Shown: positions 9,541 to 19,840, counted from the stretch's first letter. The stretch is DNA of 64,000 nt from Yarrowia lipolytica (GCF_001761485.1 NC_090770.1:2193858-2257857), one strand, 5' to 3'. Numbers and translations: made by a program. Notes: generated by a model from the letters alone, not told the origin.

Positions 9541-10467
9541 CTAGGATCGTATCTGGTTAACAGGCCATGGAACCAATAAGAGCCACCATGCGTCAATAGA
9601 CGGGGAAATGGAGAAGAAATTAAAGAGGTCATTAGGGAAGACGGAACAGAAAACACCAACAACGGAGAAGATGGCTCCGGAGGCACCAAGAGACATTGTG
9701 GCTCGACCGAGGAAGGGACTGCACGAACATGTTGTGCAAGAAGATACAACAGAGATCATGTACATTTGGCAAAACCAGAAAGATTCCATGGTCATAATAA
9801 CAGGCACGCCAAACTGATAGAGAACAAGCATGTTGACGAAGAAACACCCGAACTCCTGGGGGGAGAAGACGGGTCCAATAAGCTGAGCAGGTCGGAAACC
9901 GGGGCCGGTCTTGAGAAGCATGTTCTCGAACATGAGTCGGATGATCCAGGGATTAGAGAGCTTTCACAACATGAAGAAGGCGGTATTGACACCGATGATG
10001 GCAGAGATCACCCAGTCGGGCCGCTGCGCAAGCCGTCTAATGGGAGTGTACTCGAATAACAGAGGGAAGGCAAAGTGGAAGACAACGAAGGTGTTGATAG
10101 AGATGGCCAGAGCTTTGGCCAAAAATGTACTTGGTGGGATCACCTCCTGAGTAAATCCTTCGGGCACCATCGCCGTAAGCAAAGTTGGTGAAAGGTCGAG
10201 CAGTGAAGACGCCCTTTGTGTTGTATGCACACGTCTTTGTATCGTTATTGAGCGAATTAGTTTTCCGCTGGTCTCATTCAGTCTGTCCGCAATGCCGCTT
10301 CGCTTGCCAAGTCACTGCTTCTGTCGGAACATGGTGTTGATCTGGCCAGGGGTAGGACCGACCACATTCTTGACAATGTGGTTGGAGGTGGGACCCAGAG
10401 TCTGAGTACTCTTCCAGAAACCAGGAGTCAGTCTCCCCAGAACAATGCTGCCTCTGAAAAAGTTCAT
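9541..10467 (-). pseudogene. broken mitochondrial rhomboid protease (PCP1/Rbd1-like)
   Basis: One reading frame from the ATG at 10467 down to a TAG at 9541 carries a rhomboid protease interrupted by two in-frame TGA codons, near 10315 and at 9964-9966. The N terminus (MNFFRGSIVLGRLTPGFW) looks like a mitochondrial presequence. The middle has RRLAQRPDWVISAIIGVNTAFFM, then the L4-like region FSPQEFGCFFVNMLVLYQFG, then the catalytic-serine motif LGASGAIFSVVG near 9690. The frame ends after the WW that follows this motif, so the last membrane segments with the catalytic histidine (HLGG-type motif) are absent. The histidine expected in FSHQE is proline. Intact Pcp1 cleaves Mgm1 and Ccp1 in the inner membrane. 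With two stops, a truncated end and a lost histidine this copy cannot be active; an intact copy is presumably elsewhere. Confidence 0.82.
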
Positions 10468-10834
10468 GGTGGACAGTTGTGATGAGCACTGGTTGGAGCA
10501 ACATCCATCTCCTCGACTTCTCCAAGCCTACGTACGAAAATGCAGTAGCAGGCAGGTTGGCTTACAAATCGAGAGATAGGAGAGTGCATTGAAGAACTAA
10601 GGATATATATAAGAAGACATCCTTCTTATATACAGTAACTACTGTATATACGTGGGGTGATAATAATACAGGTTGGGAACTGATACGAGGATATGGGGGG
10701 AAGCAAAAGCAAAAACCACAGATGAGTAGTGTAAGTGACTTTTCTTTGTAAGTCCTGTTGTAGCTACAAGTACTTGTAACATAGCCCCGTTGTTGAGTCC
10801 ATTGACAAGCGCATTAAAATCCTATTAAATGTTT
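10468..10834. other. YPP1 3' flank with overlapping inverted repeats
   Basis: Intergenic space between the YPP1 stop and the rhomboid pseudogene. It contains two overlapping perfect 11-bp inverted repeats: TATATAAGAAG 10606-10616 with CTTCTTATATA 10622-10632, and TATATACAGTA 10627-10637 with TACTGTATATA 10640-10650. The two hairpins share bases and exclude each other. A TTGTAGCTACAA / ACAAGTACTTGT palindrome pair lies near 10757-10778. No gene. Confidence 0.7.
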
Positions 10835-13775
10835 CTAGATACAGACGGAGTAGTTTCGAACGGGTCGTGCCTCCTCATACTTTACACTCTGCCACAGAGC
10901 GTCCCGAATACACTCCATGTTGCCCTGAATCTCATAAGCTCGAGACAGCAGCCACCAGGCCTCAGCACAGTCAAATCCGTTGCCGGTTCGAGTTACAGAC
11001 TCAAGCACGGAGGTGACACGAGCCAGAGCAGCTCGTTCGTCTCTGTCAGAAATGAACAGCGAAGTGGTGGGCTTCTCGATCTTCTTTTCTGTAGCAAGAG
11101 CCTGAGTAGGCTTCTTCGCAATGGAGGGGGTAGCAGGAGTCACAGCTCCACTGAAACCGTTCTCAGTGCCTCCGTTGATAGACTCATCAAGTTCAGGCTT
11201 CTTGGGCTCAATGTTGCTAGCCTGGTCGTCAGGATCTATCGCATCAATGATAACGTTGGACAGGGCAATAGCACTTGCCAGAGAGTCAGGTCGAGTGTCC
11301 AGAGCGTTCTCCACCTCGTCAAGAGCCTGCTGCGGTCGCAATGCCACCTTCATGAGCAGAGAGAGCTGGATTCGCGTAGAGGCAGTGGGCCCATCAACTG
11401 ACTCGGCCTGCACGATGGCCTGCTCACTTTCGTGGACGAGACCGGCACGTCGATAAATGGCAGCAGCCCACAACCAAAGAATTCGGTGGAGTAATGTGGG
11501 GAAGCCAGCAGGCACAGATGAGCTGCCAGCAGAGGTAGGAGCAACTGGAGCACTATGTTGATGACCATTTTGGTGAGCGGCAGCAGCAGGCTCTTCCTTC
11601 TTCTTTCGTCGCAACACCTTGGAGAACCGTCTACCGGTGGAAGAAGAGCTCTGGTGTGTAGGCGACACGGAGGGGGCAGTGGCCTGGGTAGCAGTAGAAG
11701 GCTTCTGTTTGTGTCCAGGGGTAGGAGCAGCTCCAAAGTAAGCTCCGAACAGAGCAAACACGTCCTTGAGCAGAGGCAGAATTGCATCGAGACCCTGGTC
11801 GGCCTCTCGAATCGCAATCTCGGTCATCTTGAGCTCAATGAGCTTCTCCTTGAGAGAGTTGGAAGAGGGAGAAGAGAATCGGTCCAGAGTTCCAACAGCC
11901 ACCTGGATAGCAGCCTGGTAGTCTCCAACGGCAGACAGAAGCAGAGCAAGCAGATGCCACGACTCAACATGGTCCAGGTTGACAGCCAGCGAGTTTCGCA
12001 GCACTTCAATGGCAGGCACGGTTTGACGAGTCTTGGCAAGCAGATATGCGTAGTCAAATGCCGGCTCGGCAGCCGGGAGACCCTGAACAGCTCGCTGGAA
12101 GGATTTGCAGGCCAGAGCCACGTGCTTTTCTCGGTCCTCAGTCTCGGTGGCGGCGGACAGGGCGTACAGGGAGTAGGCTCGGCCAATAGCGTAGTCAGCT
12201 CGTCCGTATGCTCGCTGCGAGTGCTGCGATCTGTGGTGAAATGCGGGAGACAGCCACTCCAACAGCCTGTCGGCAGTCTTCTTAGCAGCGTTTCCATCCT
12301 TGTAAACGTTAGTCTGGATTCTGAGCGCATCACTGAAGGCCTCGATAATGGAGAAATCGTCAATGTCCTCATGGGCGCCGGCCTCATTTTTGATTCGGGC
12401 GTGCTCCTCGTAGTCCATGAAGACCTCGAAAGAAGCAAGAGCCTCTCTGTCGTGTCCAAGAGCTGCGAGAATGGCCACCAGCGATCGCATGAGCACTCGC
12501 GAGTGGTATGTCTTCTCGATGCCTCGTCTCACCGATTCGAGCATCTTGAGAGTGCTGACAGGGTCTCCAATAACTCGGCCGGTTGTGGGGTTGAACTGGT
12601 TGGACACTCGCCAATTGGCAACAAGCATATCTGTGTAGCCCTCGATGGCGGCGTTGGAGTCGGTGGCCTTGGGGATACCTCCGGAGGTTGTGGACTGGGA
12701 GTCTAGCAGCTTCTCAAAGTTCTGTAGAGTTTCCTTGGACTCCTTGGCCAGCTCAGGGTTGGGGCCCGACTCTCGCTGGATACCATTGAGGATCAGCAGA
12801 TGGGTGTGAAGCTGGTTTAACTGTCGCTGGTGCAGATCGCCGGCTGACAGCTTGGTCGAAAGTTTGCTCTTGGACAACATATCTGTGATTCGGCCGTACG
12901 ATCTGAGCGAGTCCAGGGCCCAGTCCTGGTTGGCGGGCAGCTGGGACGCGCACAGGATCGAGTTTCGGTAGTAAAGCCGCTCAGCCCACACCAGCGCCTC
13001 AGGGGAGTTTCCAATTGAGTCGTTGATGAGATGTGACGTGGAGGCGTAGACGGAGATGGCCTGGTCAATTTCACCGAGCACCTCAAAGGCAGTTCCCAGA
13101 ATGGCGGCCCGTCTCACAAGTCCAATATCTGTGTAGTGGTATCGGAAAGAGGGAATGGCGTCGATTTCGCTAATGTCGTTAAGCAACTGCACAACCTCCT
13201 TGGGTTCTCGGAGCAACAAGTCTGTGTGTGCGAGAGCCAGATTGTAGAAGAATGTTTCCTCAGTGTCAAAGTTGGAGGTGTCGACATTCTGGAGGGTGGT
13301 TTGAATGGCCTGGAGCTTCTCGACGGGGATTGCCGATGTGGGAGACAGGTAGTCGGACACGTTGTAGTCGAGGAACAGGGTCACCAGGTTAGTGTCTTCC
13401 AGAGCCACTGTAGCAATTCCTGTGTTAGAGTCGTGAGAGCGAACTTGTGCATATACCTCAGTTGTACCTCAGTTGTGTCTCAAGTGACGTGTGGTGTTTT
13501 TGGCCGGTTGTGTGTGTGTGTTGCTTGTAGATTTCCGTCGTTTGGGGTCTTGTAGATTCACTTGTCGTCTGTTTCTGTATTCTCATACTCACCTCCATAT
13601 TCCGGACATTCGTGGTGGATCTTTTGGACCAGCGAGGGCACCAGGGTCAGGTTTCCGAGGGTCCGGGCCTCGTCGAGCTGCGACACGAGCTGGTTCTTGG
13701 GCTGCTGGGTTAGCATTGGCGGTTGTCGTCGTTGGAAACAGTCGAGATACTCACAATCGAAGGCATATCGGTCAT
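10835..13775 (-). CDS. YPP1: YPP1, TTC7-like TPR scaffold of the Stt4 PI4-kinase complex, two introns
   Basis: The gene is reconstructed as exons 13755-13775, 13593-13704 and 10835-13419, giving 905 residues. Intron 1 (13705-13754) runs GTGAGT to GCTAACCCAG; intron 2 (13420-13592) runs GTGAGT to CTCTAACACAG, both typical of this species and both in phase. The large last exon has no ATG near its start, so the introns are required. The joined N terminus (NQLVSQLDEARTLGNLTLVPSLVQKI) resembles the helical start of TTC7/Ypp1. The remainder is helical TPR-like repeats (FQRAVQGLPAAEPAFDYAYLL, WHLLALLLSAVGDYQAAIQ). A Ser/Gln/Ala-rich linker with basic RRKKKEE lies at about residues 610-680. The C terminus has WWLLSRAYEIQGNMECIRDALW. 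Ypp1 joins Efr3 and Stt4 at the plasma membrane to make PI4P. A second CAG 12 bases into exon 3 is also in frame. Confidence 0.87.
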
Positions 13776-14899
13776 GGTCGGAGGAGGAGGGAATGCTGTT
13801 CTTTACTGGCCACTTTGAGTTTGGGACCGCAGAACGCAACAAGGGGCGCGCGGGGATCTGGCGTGAAAAAGCTGAGATGCGATGAAGGCTTCGAACGCAG
13901 TTCACGTGCTAGCCGGGATGAGCCAATACCTGCATCCGGGGCGTATTGTCGGCAACCCAGCATTATAAGGCCATTTTTGTGCGCAATATTTGCCTGTAAC
14001 CACACGCTTCTCTTTACAGTCCGACATCACCGTGGCCCTCTCCCCCGGTCCATAGTACAGTAATTTAAAAATGGAGCGAATCACCCCTCGACCTAGGACC
14101 CTAATGGGTAACAGAGTTCAACAAAAGGGCTTGGGCTCTACACTGTGCGCCCCACCCTTGCAAGCCTGAAATAATTAGCAGATAGACTTAATTAGCGAAC
14201 AAGCATATAGACACATTCCCACAAGGGCACGGGACATGTGGGGAAGCCGTGTGTCTCAGGTGCCACAGCAGACAACCCAATGAAATGGCGTACACGTCCT
14301 AAGCGAGACAAGACCCGAGACGCAAAGTCCAGCCCCTTGTGGCAGGGATCGACATGTCTAGCATCCCCACATTTTTTAAACGTCGGAAGCTATTACGCGC
14401 TCGCTACTGGTCCCTCCCGGATATACAGCTCACTCATGTGAAAAGGTCCATCATGCACGAATACGACACATTTTGCCTATTAGAAGGATAAGACGCTATA
14501 TTGAGACCAGACAAGGTGAGACCTGCACTAATGGACACTGACCCCTGTAAGCCCAACAAAACCCAGAGTCCACCCACACACTGTCATACGCTCGTACATC
14601 TTGAACACACCGAACTTGTACTCTATCATTGCTCATTGTACTCTATGGGAGCTACTTGTATAAGGATGGTTTATGATAGTGGGGACCAAGTTTCGAGTCT
14701 GGTGGCTGTACAAGTACGAGTACGAGTACACTCAACTCGAATGGACAACCATTATACCGTTCGTGTACTGCAGCAGTAGCCCCAACACCATCCACCCACC
14801 ATGCCATACCTCCATTCTGTTGATGTTTGCACTGGTATGTACTACTCGTACAGACAGTAGTCGCCTGCCGTACGAATACCTGTAGCTTCGTGAAAGATG
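13776..14899. other. intergenic space between MOG1 3' end and YPP1 promoter
   Basis: No gene is supported. The YPP1 promoter should lie in the part next to 13775. From about 14630 to 14890 there is a cluster of TACTTGTA, GTACAAGTACGAGTAC and CTCGTAC words of the kind repeated in many intergenic spaces of this window. Confidence 0.6.
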
Positions 14900-15394
14900 C
14901 TAACCAAACAGATTCCAGTCGTTAACCTTGAAGGACTTGGCAATCTCCTTCAGCCGTTCATAGCCCTCCTGGGCCCGCTCGCCCTTGAGAACATTGTAGC
15001 TGATGACAATGTCGGTGGAAACCTTCTCCAGTCTGATGAGCGCCACGCAGATGGTCACCTTGGTCAGCTCCTCGGACTCCTTGCCCCATTTCTTGGTCTC
15101 CTGTTCTCCCAGACAGGTCCAGATGGGGTACTCGGTCCCCTGGAGCTGTTCCGAGGTCACGATCCGCGATTCGCCGCCGTTAATGGCCACAATCTCGCCA
15201 AAATGGGTCTTGATTGCGGTGTCGTCTGCATCCGAAATCTTCTCGAGAATATCGAAAATCAGCGACTCCTCAGCGGGTCCATCGTCGACAAAAACCTCCT
15301 GGGTGTCGGGCACCTGACGGAATTGACTGGCGTCGGCAAACGATGTGGGCACCAGGGCCGTTAGAGCCCCTCCAAACAGTTCTTTGGTGTTCAT
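14900..15394 (-). CDS. MOG1: MOG1, Ran-binding nuclear import factor
   Basis: The 164-residue protein begins MNTKELFGGALTALVP and has the family block FADASQFRQVPDTQEVFVD at residues 19-37, followed by EESLIFDILEKI. Mog1 binds nuclear Ran (Gsp1), releases GTP or GDP from it and supports nuclear protein import. Its length is normal for the family. It is a complete single exon starting at the ATG at 15394. It lies on the same strand as YPP1 and the unknown membrane protein, with more than 400 bp on each side. Confidence 0.92.
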   Translation of the reverse strand: MNTKELFGGALTALVPTSFADASQFRQVPDTQEVFVDDGPAEESLIFDILEKISDADDTAIKTHFGEIVAINGGESRIVTSEQLQGTEYPIWTCLGEQETKKWGKESEELTKVTICVALIRLEKVSTDIVISYNVLKGERAQEGYERLKEIAKSFKVNDWNLFG

Positions 15395-15833
15395 GATTTT
15401 TTTTGTTGTTAAGGCGGAAGAGATTAACTCAAAATCTCACCTTACATGCAGTCCAGTGCGATACAGAGAGACCAGGTGCCCGGCCTGCATTGAGCATAAA
15501 AAACAAATAAGCAATTGGAGGGTGGGCTAGCCACAGTGCCAGGAACCCGTTTCGGGATGTGGGGAAACCCGTGGGGCAATTTGCGAGGAGCAACCCTCTG
15601 GAATATTATTTGCACCAAAGACACAATTATGATCGTATCAACAGGCACCACCCCGAGTACACGTAATGCCTCACCCCACCTGTGAGTAATTGGTTCATGC
15701 ATTTGACGTGTTTAGTTAACAATCTATAGCTAGCTACTTGTTGCACCGTAGCTGGTCGCCACCTTACCTTGTGCTTTGTGGCAAGACCCCCATGCTCTCT
15801 GTGGGGAACATCTCACTCTACCAATTCCATCAA
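15395..15833. promoter_or_regulatory. MOG1 promoter region
   Basis: This 439-bp space between two genes on the minus strand should hold the MOG1 promoter and the 3' end of the next gene. I see no open frame of interest and no clear site. Confidence 0.5.
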
Positions 15834-16625
15834 TCAAAGAGCAGAACTCGTGATCCCCTCATACTTGTCGCCGCATTTAGCAAACTCAACCCCACTGGTC
15901 TCAGTGTACTGATCTCCGTGGATGTAAAAGTAGCACTTGTCCTGATCACGCTCATAGAAGGTGACCACTGCGTCCTTGTCAATCGCATGCAACCGGGAAT
16001 ACTTTTCGAAATGCTTGGAGTCAAAGCAGTCGACCCTGGAAACAATCTTCCTGGAGGGCACGGAAATGATCACAGTACAACTTCCCTTCAGCTCGTAAGA
16101 CACCCGGAGATCCTCTCCCTCAACCTTGAGAACGGCATGCAGAATACTGCCTCCTTGTTCAATTTTTTCAGGTGTATCTGAAAAGATGGGTCCCCGGTTC
16201 TTTTCGTTATTGAGATTCACATCAGCCAGAATATCCCGCTCCTTCTTGCCATCATTGGCAAAGAAAATGCGGTACCAGTAATACCCAATAAAGAGTAGCG
16301 CAAGGTTGAAACAGCCCAATCTGTACAACTTCACCAGTGTGCCAATAAGTCGCTTGTGGGTGTATCGCTTGAGAACAGACTTATTGCTCCACCACAGAAT
16401 CGAAAACAGTTGCTGGAAATTGGCCAGTGTGAATCCTCCCACAGCCATGGACAGAAACAGCCGCTCTTCTCCAGACAACCGCTTGAACCACTTTCCAAGT
16501 GAGATCTTTCTCTTTTTCAGGGGTGGGAAACGCACCGTGGTTCCTGTGCCTTGAACTTGTCCCTCTGTGACCAGATCGCGCGTGATCACAGACAACAACG
16601 AGAACTTCAAGTAATTGTCGTCCAT
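15834..16625 (-). CDS. unknown two-span membrane protein
   Basis: The 263-residue protein starts at the ATG at 16625 (MDDNYLKFSLLSV). The frame is open upstream but without an ATG. I do not recognise the family. A basic stretch (PPLKKRKISLGKWFKRLSGEE) at about residues 33-55 precedes a hydrophobic segment (LFLSMAVGGFTLANFQQLFSIL). A second hydrophobic segment (LGCFNLALLFIGYYWYRIFF) lies about 25 residues further on. The last 120 residues are polar and mixed, with DRDQDKCYFYIHGDQYTET near the end. This layout fits a two-pass membrane protein with a soluble C-terminal domain. It is divergent from the gene at 17188, with a 30-bp palindrome between them. Codon use (CGA, preferred C-ending codons) supports a real gene. 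Confidence 0.72.
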   Translation of the reverse strand: MDDNYLKFSLLSVITRDLVTEGQVQGTGTTVRFPPLKKRKISLGKWFKRLSGEERLFLSMAVGGFTLANFQQLFSILWWSNKSVLKRYTHKRLIGTLVKLYRLGCFNLALLFIGYYWYRIFFANDGKKERDILADVNLNNEKNRGPIFSDTPEKIEQGGSILHAVLKVEGEDLRVSYELKGSCTVIISVPSRKIVSRVDCFDSKHFEKYSRLHAIDKDAVVTFYERDQDKCYFYIHGDQYTETSGVEFAKCGDKYEGITSSAL

Positions 16626-17187
16626 GGCGTATGTGTATGAGTATGTGTGTGTGTGGTTGTTAAAGAGAAGTTGGTTGAGTTGTGATCCAAGGTTTAGTGT
16701 CGATGCTTCAGGGGTGTCTGTTTGGTGATACGCTAACAACCGAACTTGTGTGGGTACACGGTACGAGAACTCCTGGCCGTGGTCAAAATACGAGTACAAG
16801 TACTGTACCGGTACAGTACTTGTATTTTATGCTGTTTGTGTATGCAATCCCACCTGTATTCTGCTGCAGTTCACTGCGTTTTTCGTGCAGAAAAGTGGGG
16901 TATGCCATTATCACGTGTGGATTTTTCTTCGGTATGTTTCAGAATCTAAGAATCCAATTTTGGGGACTACTTGTAGTAGTTCACGTGACTTACAAGGTGC
17001 ATCATGCCTATTTTCTTCGGTCGACTTCTCAACTCCATACACCATTTCTCATACTCTTGCTTATCGCAGATCACTCATCCGCACCAGAGCATGCGGCACT
17101 GAAAAGCCACCCTACTCTGTGCCGTATCAAAAGTTAAATGTGTCGTGTGCGTTATCTTTTTCATCTACAGAGCACACGGCGCACACC
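16626..17187. promoter_or_regulatory. divergent promoter with a 30-bp perfect palindrome
   Basis: A 562-bp space between two genes transcribed away from each other. A perfect palindrome occupies 16795-16824; its halves are TACAAGTACTGTACC and GGTACAGTACTTGTA. CACGTG cores occur near 16912 and 16981. No gene lies inside. Confidence 0.65.
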
Positions 17188-18813
17188 ATGAAACGAGCTC
17201 TTGCTGCTGTTGCCCTGACGGCATTAGCGGTGGTTTTGATTCGAAACAGTCATAGTGGCGACTTCACCACCATACTCACGCGCTCAGAGTCTCTATCGGA
17301 TGCGCCACCATTGAGACAATCGGAATTTTCCCCTCCAGCGTTTAATGAGTCAACCTACATTTTCAACGCTGTCCACAACCAGCTACGGCACGTTGGAAAT
17401 GCTATGGCTCCTAATGGAATGACGTTTACCCCGGGATTCGTGCCTCCGGGAACCGTTCTATATCACGGCATGAACAGAAAGGAACTTCCGCAGGACCTTG
17501 ACTGGTTCGCCTTTGACCCAGAGTATTCCTTCACAATGTGTTGCAACATCGGGCATGCCTTTGGTAATCCCCATATTACAACTGCCCAGGTGGTGGAACC
17601 GCTCAAGATTGTATACATTGACGGTGCCAGTGCGTCTCTGTCCTCCGATCTGGGGACCATGGACTCTCAGGGTTTTCTTCTAGACGATCCCATCGACACC
17701 TGGAATGACTACACTGAGTTTGCACGAGGTGATCGTCTGTGCAGACTTTTCAAGGAAAATGGCTTTAAGCTGGATGGTTTTGTGCGTATGAACACGGGCT
17801 TTGAGCTCCTAATGTGCAACATGACCAACCCCAAGGTGGAGTATGTCATGAACAATGCCATTGCGGTCAGTGAGGAGGAAGGTACCGCTGGCCTGATGAA
17901 GCGAAGTAGCTTTGAAGTTGGTCAGACTTTCTTGTCGAGAGACAGATTTGGCAATCTGCTGGTTCGTCCCTCTCGAGAATTCAACTTCTTTGATTATGAC
18001 TGGGTCAAGAGCATGGAACGTACTCATTCCAGTGCAGGGGAAGAGCGGGTGGAGCTTGATTATCGGGGACTGGTGACCATTTACGGCATGGAGGGCAGCC
18101 GAGACATCGATTTTCCAAAAAATGTGTCTCAGCATCGACTGCTCACGGGTTCTGAGGCTCTGAGACAGGAGCTAAGGTCGCAGCTTTGGGAGGCAGACAA
18201 ACACACAAGAACCTACGATCCGTACAGAATCAATTGGAGAACGGTGACGGACAACCTTGTGTACAAGATGGCGCCTATTTTGGCTCAGATTAAAAATGGG
18301 CAGCTGGAGGCTGGGACCAGCTCTTTGAACGATACGTCCAAGCATCTTGGTGGTATCACGTCCATGTTACGACTGAGATTTGAGGGTGATGAAGAGCTCG
18401 CTAACAGTACAAGACATGATGTTGATGCTCAGGTTGAACGATGTGCCAAAACATACGCTTCTGACTTCCATAAGTACGACGTCACGCCTTTTGAGGAAAA
18501 AGTGAGGTTCGCCATCAGACTTGTTTCCACTGCAGTGTGTTCTGTAATCATGGAAACTGCAGATTGGGCAAACAAGGTACAGACTCGTGTCGGCAACGTT
18601 TCTGAAGAGCTTCCATCTAAGTTGCATGCTGACGTTTCGGATCTGATATCTGATCTCAACTGGTCCTATTTTGTTTCTTGTACTCATCGGTGCAAGGACA
18701 ACGAGGTCTGCTATCTCCCCACCTGGCCCCATGGAGGTCGAGAGCCCCATATTCCGGCAGAGCCTCTTCAGTGTAGAACCATTGAGGATCTCAGGAAGAG
18801 TAGAGGGCTGTAG
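17188..18813 (+). CDS. conserved fungal protein with N-terminal membrane anchor, function unknown
   Basis: The 541-residue protein starts at the ATG at 17188; the frame is open upstream, but the first residues from this ATG (KRALAAVALTALAVVLI) make a clear signal anchor or signal peptide. From about residue 90 come GTVLYHGMNRKELP, WFAFDPEYSFTMC, KIVYIDGASASLS, GTMDSQGFLL and DRLCRLFKENGF plus DGFVRMNTGFELLMC. I recall this pattern of short conserved blocks in uncharacterised secretory-pathway proteins of filamentous fungi. Paired cysteines and several NxT/S sites suggest a luminal or extracellular domain. The YHG block followed by a WFAF block is loosely like the start of ADP-ribosyltransferase folds, but this is speculation. 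The C-terminal part has VRFAIRLVSTAVCSVIMETADW. No function can be assigned. Confidence 0.75.
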   Translation: MKRALAAVALTALAVVLIRNSHSGDFTTILTRSESLSDAPPLRQSEFSPPAFNESTYIFNAVHNQLRHVGNAMAPNGMTFTPGFVPPGTVLYHGMNRKELPQDLDWFAFDPEYSFTMCCNIGHAFGNPHITTAQVVEPLKIVYIDGASASLSSDLGTMDSQGFLLDDPIDTWNDYTEFARGDRLCRLFKENGFKLDGFVRMNTGFELLMCNMTNPKVEYVMNNAIAVSEEEGTAGLMKRSSFEVGQTFLSRDRFGNLLVRPSREFNFFDYDWVKSMERTHSSAGEERVELDYRGLVTIYGMEGSRDIDFPKNVSQHRLLTGSEALRQELRSQLWEADKHTRTYDPYRINWRTVTDNLVYKMAPILAQIKNGQLEAGTSSLNDTSKHLGGITSMLRLRFEGDEELANSTRHDVDAQVERCAKTYASDFHKYDVTPFEEKVRFAIRLVSTAVCSVIMETADWANKVQTRVGNVSEELPSKLHADVSDLISDLNWSYFVSCTHRCKDNEVCYLPTWPHGGREPHIPAEPLQCRTIEDLRKSRGL

Positions 18814-19002
18814 GTTGTGTTTTATAGCAATAATTATTTTCTGATTTATGCTGTTTGTCAAGTATCTTTCAAGTAATTATGTTGATTCTCTTATATTCTT
18901 CACTTTGTTGGTTATCTCTCCTATACAATTTAGATTCGCGCGCATGCAGACAGACAGACGTTATCGTCATGAAACTTCCACCTCCCCACACACCAAATCA
19001 CC

Positions 19003-19614
19003 ATGGCAGCACTCATCATTGTGGACTTGCAAAATGACTTTCTTCCTGGAGGCTCTCTTGCTGTAGTCGACGGAAATGACATCATACCCATTGTTCAGAA
19101 ACTCGCTGACTCTGGCAAGTACAAATTTGTGGTGGCCACCAAAGACAGTCATCCCCAAGACCACACATCGTTCGCCGCCAACCATGGAGCTGAGCCGTTC
19201 ACCTCAATCACATTCAAGCACCCTAACTCAGACAAACAGGTAGACCATACCGTGTGGCCTGTTCATTGTGTGGAGGGTACTTCTGGGGCAGATTACCCTC
19301 CTTCATTCGACTCGTCCAATGTGCAGGCTCTTGTTCGAAAGGGATACTTGCAGGACAGAGAGTATTATTCTGGATTTGAGGACGTTTGGGGCATCCACAA
19401 GACAGAGCTTCATGACCTGTTGCAGCAAAATGGCGTTACGGAGGTTGACGTGGTGGGACTTGCATTTGATTATTGTGTGTTCAATACAGCTAAAGACGCT
19501 GCCAAACGCGGCTATAAAACCACAGTCATTAGGGAAGCCACCAAACCTGTGGATCCTTCTTCTGAAAAAAAGATTGTTGCTAGTCTTGAAGAGGCTGGGG
19601 TTCATGTCGTCTGA
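19003..19614 (+). CDS. PNC1: nicotinamidase
   Basis: The 203-residue isochorismatase-fold enzyme hydrolyses nicotinamide to nicotinate in the NAD salvage pathway and so limits inhibition of sirtuins. All expected residues are present: the catalytic triad D8, K113 and C158 (VDLQNDF, VRKGYLQ, AFDYCV) and the metal ligands D48, H50 and H88 (ATKDSHPQDHTSF, WPVHCVEGTSGAD). Its length is slightly below that of S. cerevisiae Pnc1 (216). The ATG at 19003 (ACCATGG) is the first in frame. It is followed on the same strand by an unknown gene after about 225 bp. Confidence 0.95.
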   Translation: MAALIIVDLQNDFLPGGSLAVVDGNDIIPIVQKLADSGKYKFVVATKDSHPQDHTSFAANHGAEPFTSITFKHPNSDKQVDHTVWPVHCVEGTSGADYPPSFDSSNVQALVRKGYLQDREYYSGFEDVWGIHKTELHDLLQQNGVTEVDVVGLAFDYCVFNTAKDAAKRGYKTTVIREATKPVDPSSEKKIVASLEEAGVHVV

Positions 19615-19840
19615 TCCACAACCCAAACCGACTGGTGATACTGCTGCCAGTACAATACTCGCACTCCGATTGACTGCTCAAATATGCAATGTACAGTACA
19701 CTGTGTGTATTTTCGTCTCTACATTCTCTTTATGACGGGTCTTTTGGGGCTCACTTTCTACAGTATATCCTAACACTTTTGTCTCTTTTTTACACAACAC
19801 ATACCATACAACTCTCAACACAAGACTCTGTTTGTTTATC

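Noticed and set aside
11555-12706. Plus-strand 383-codon frame inside YPP1
   Set aside because: Antisense frame, repetitive composition, no start context; YPP1 is well supported on the other strand.
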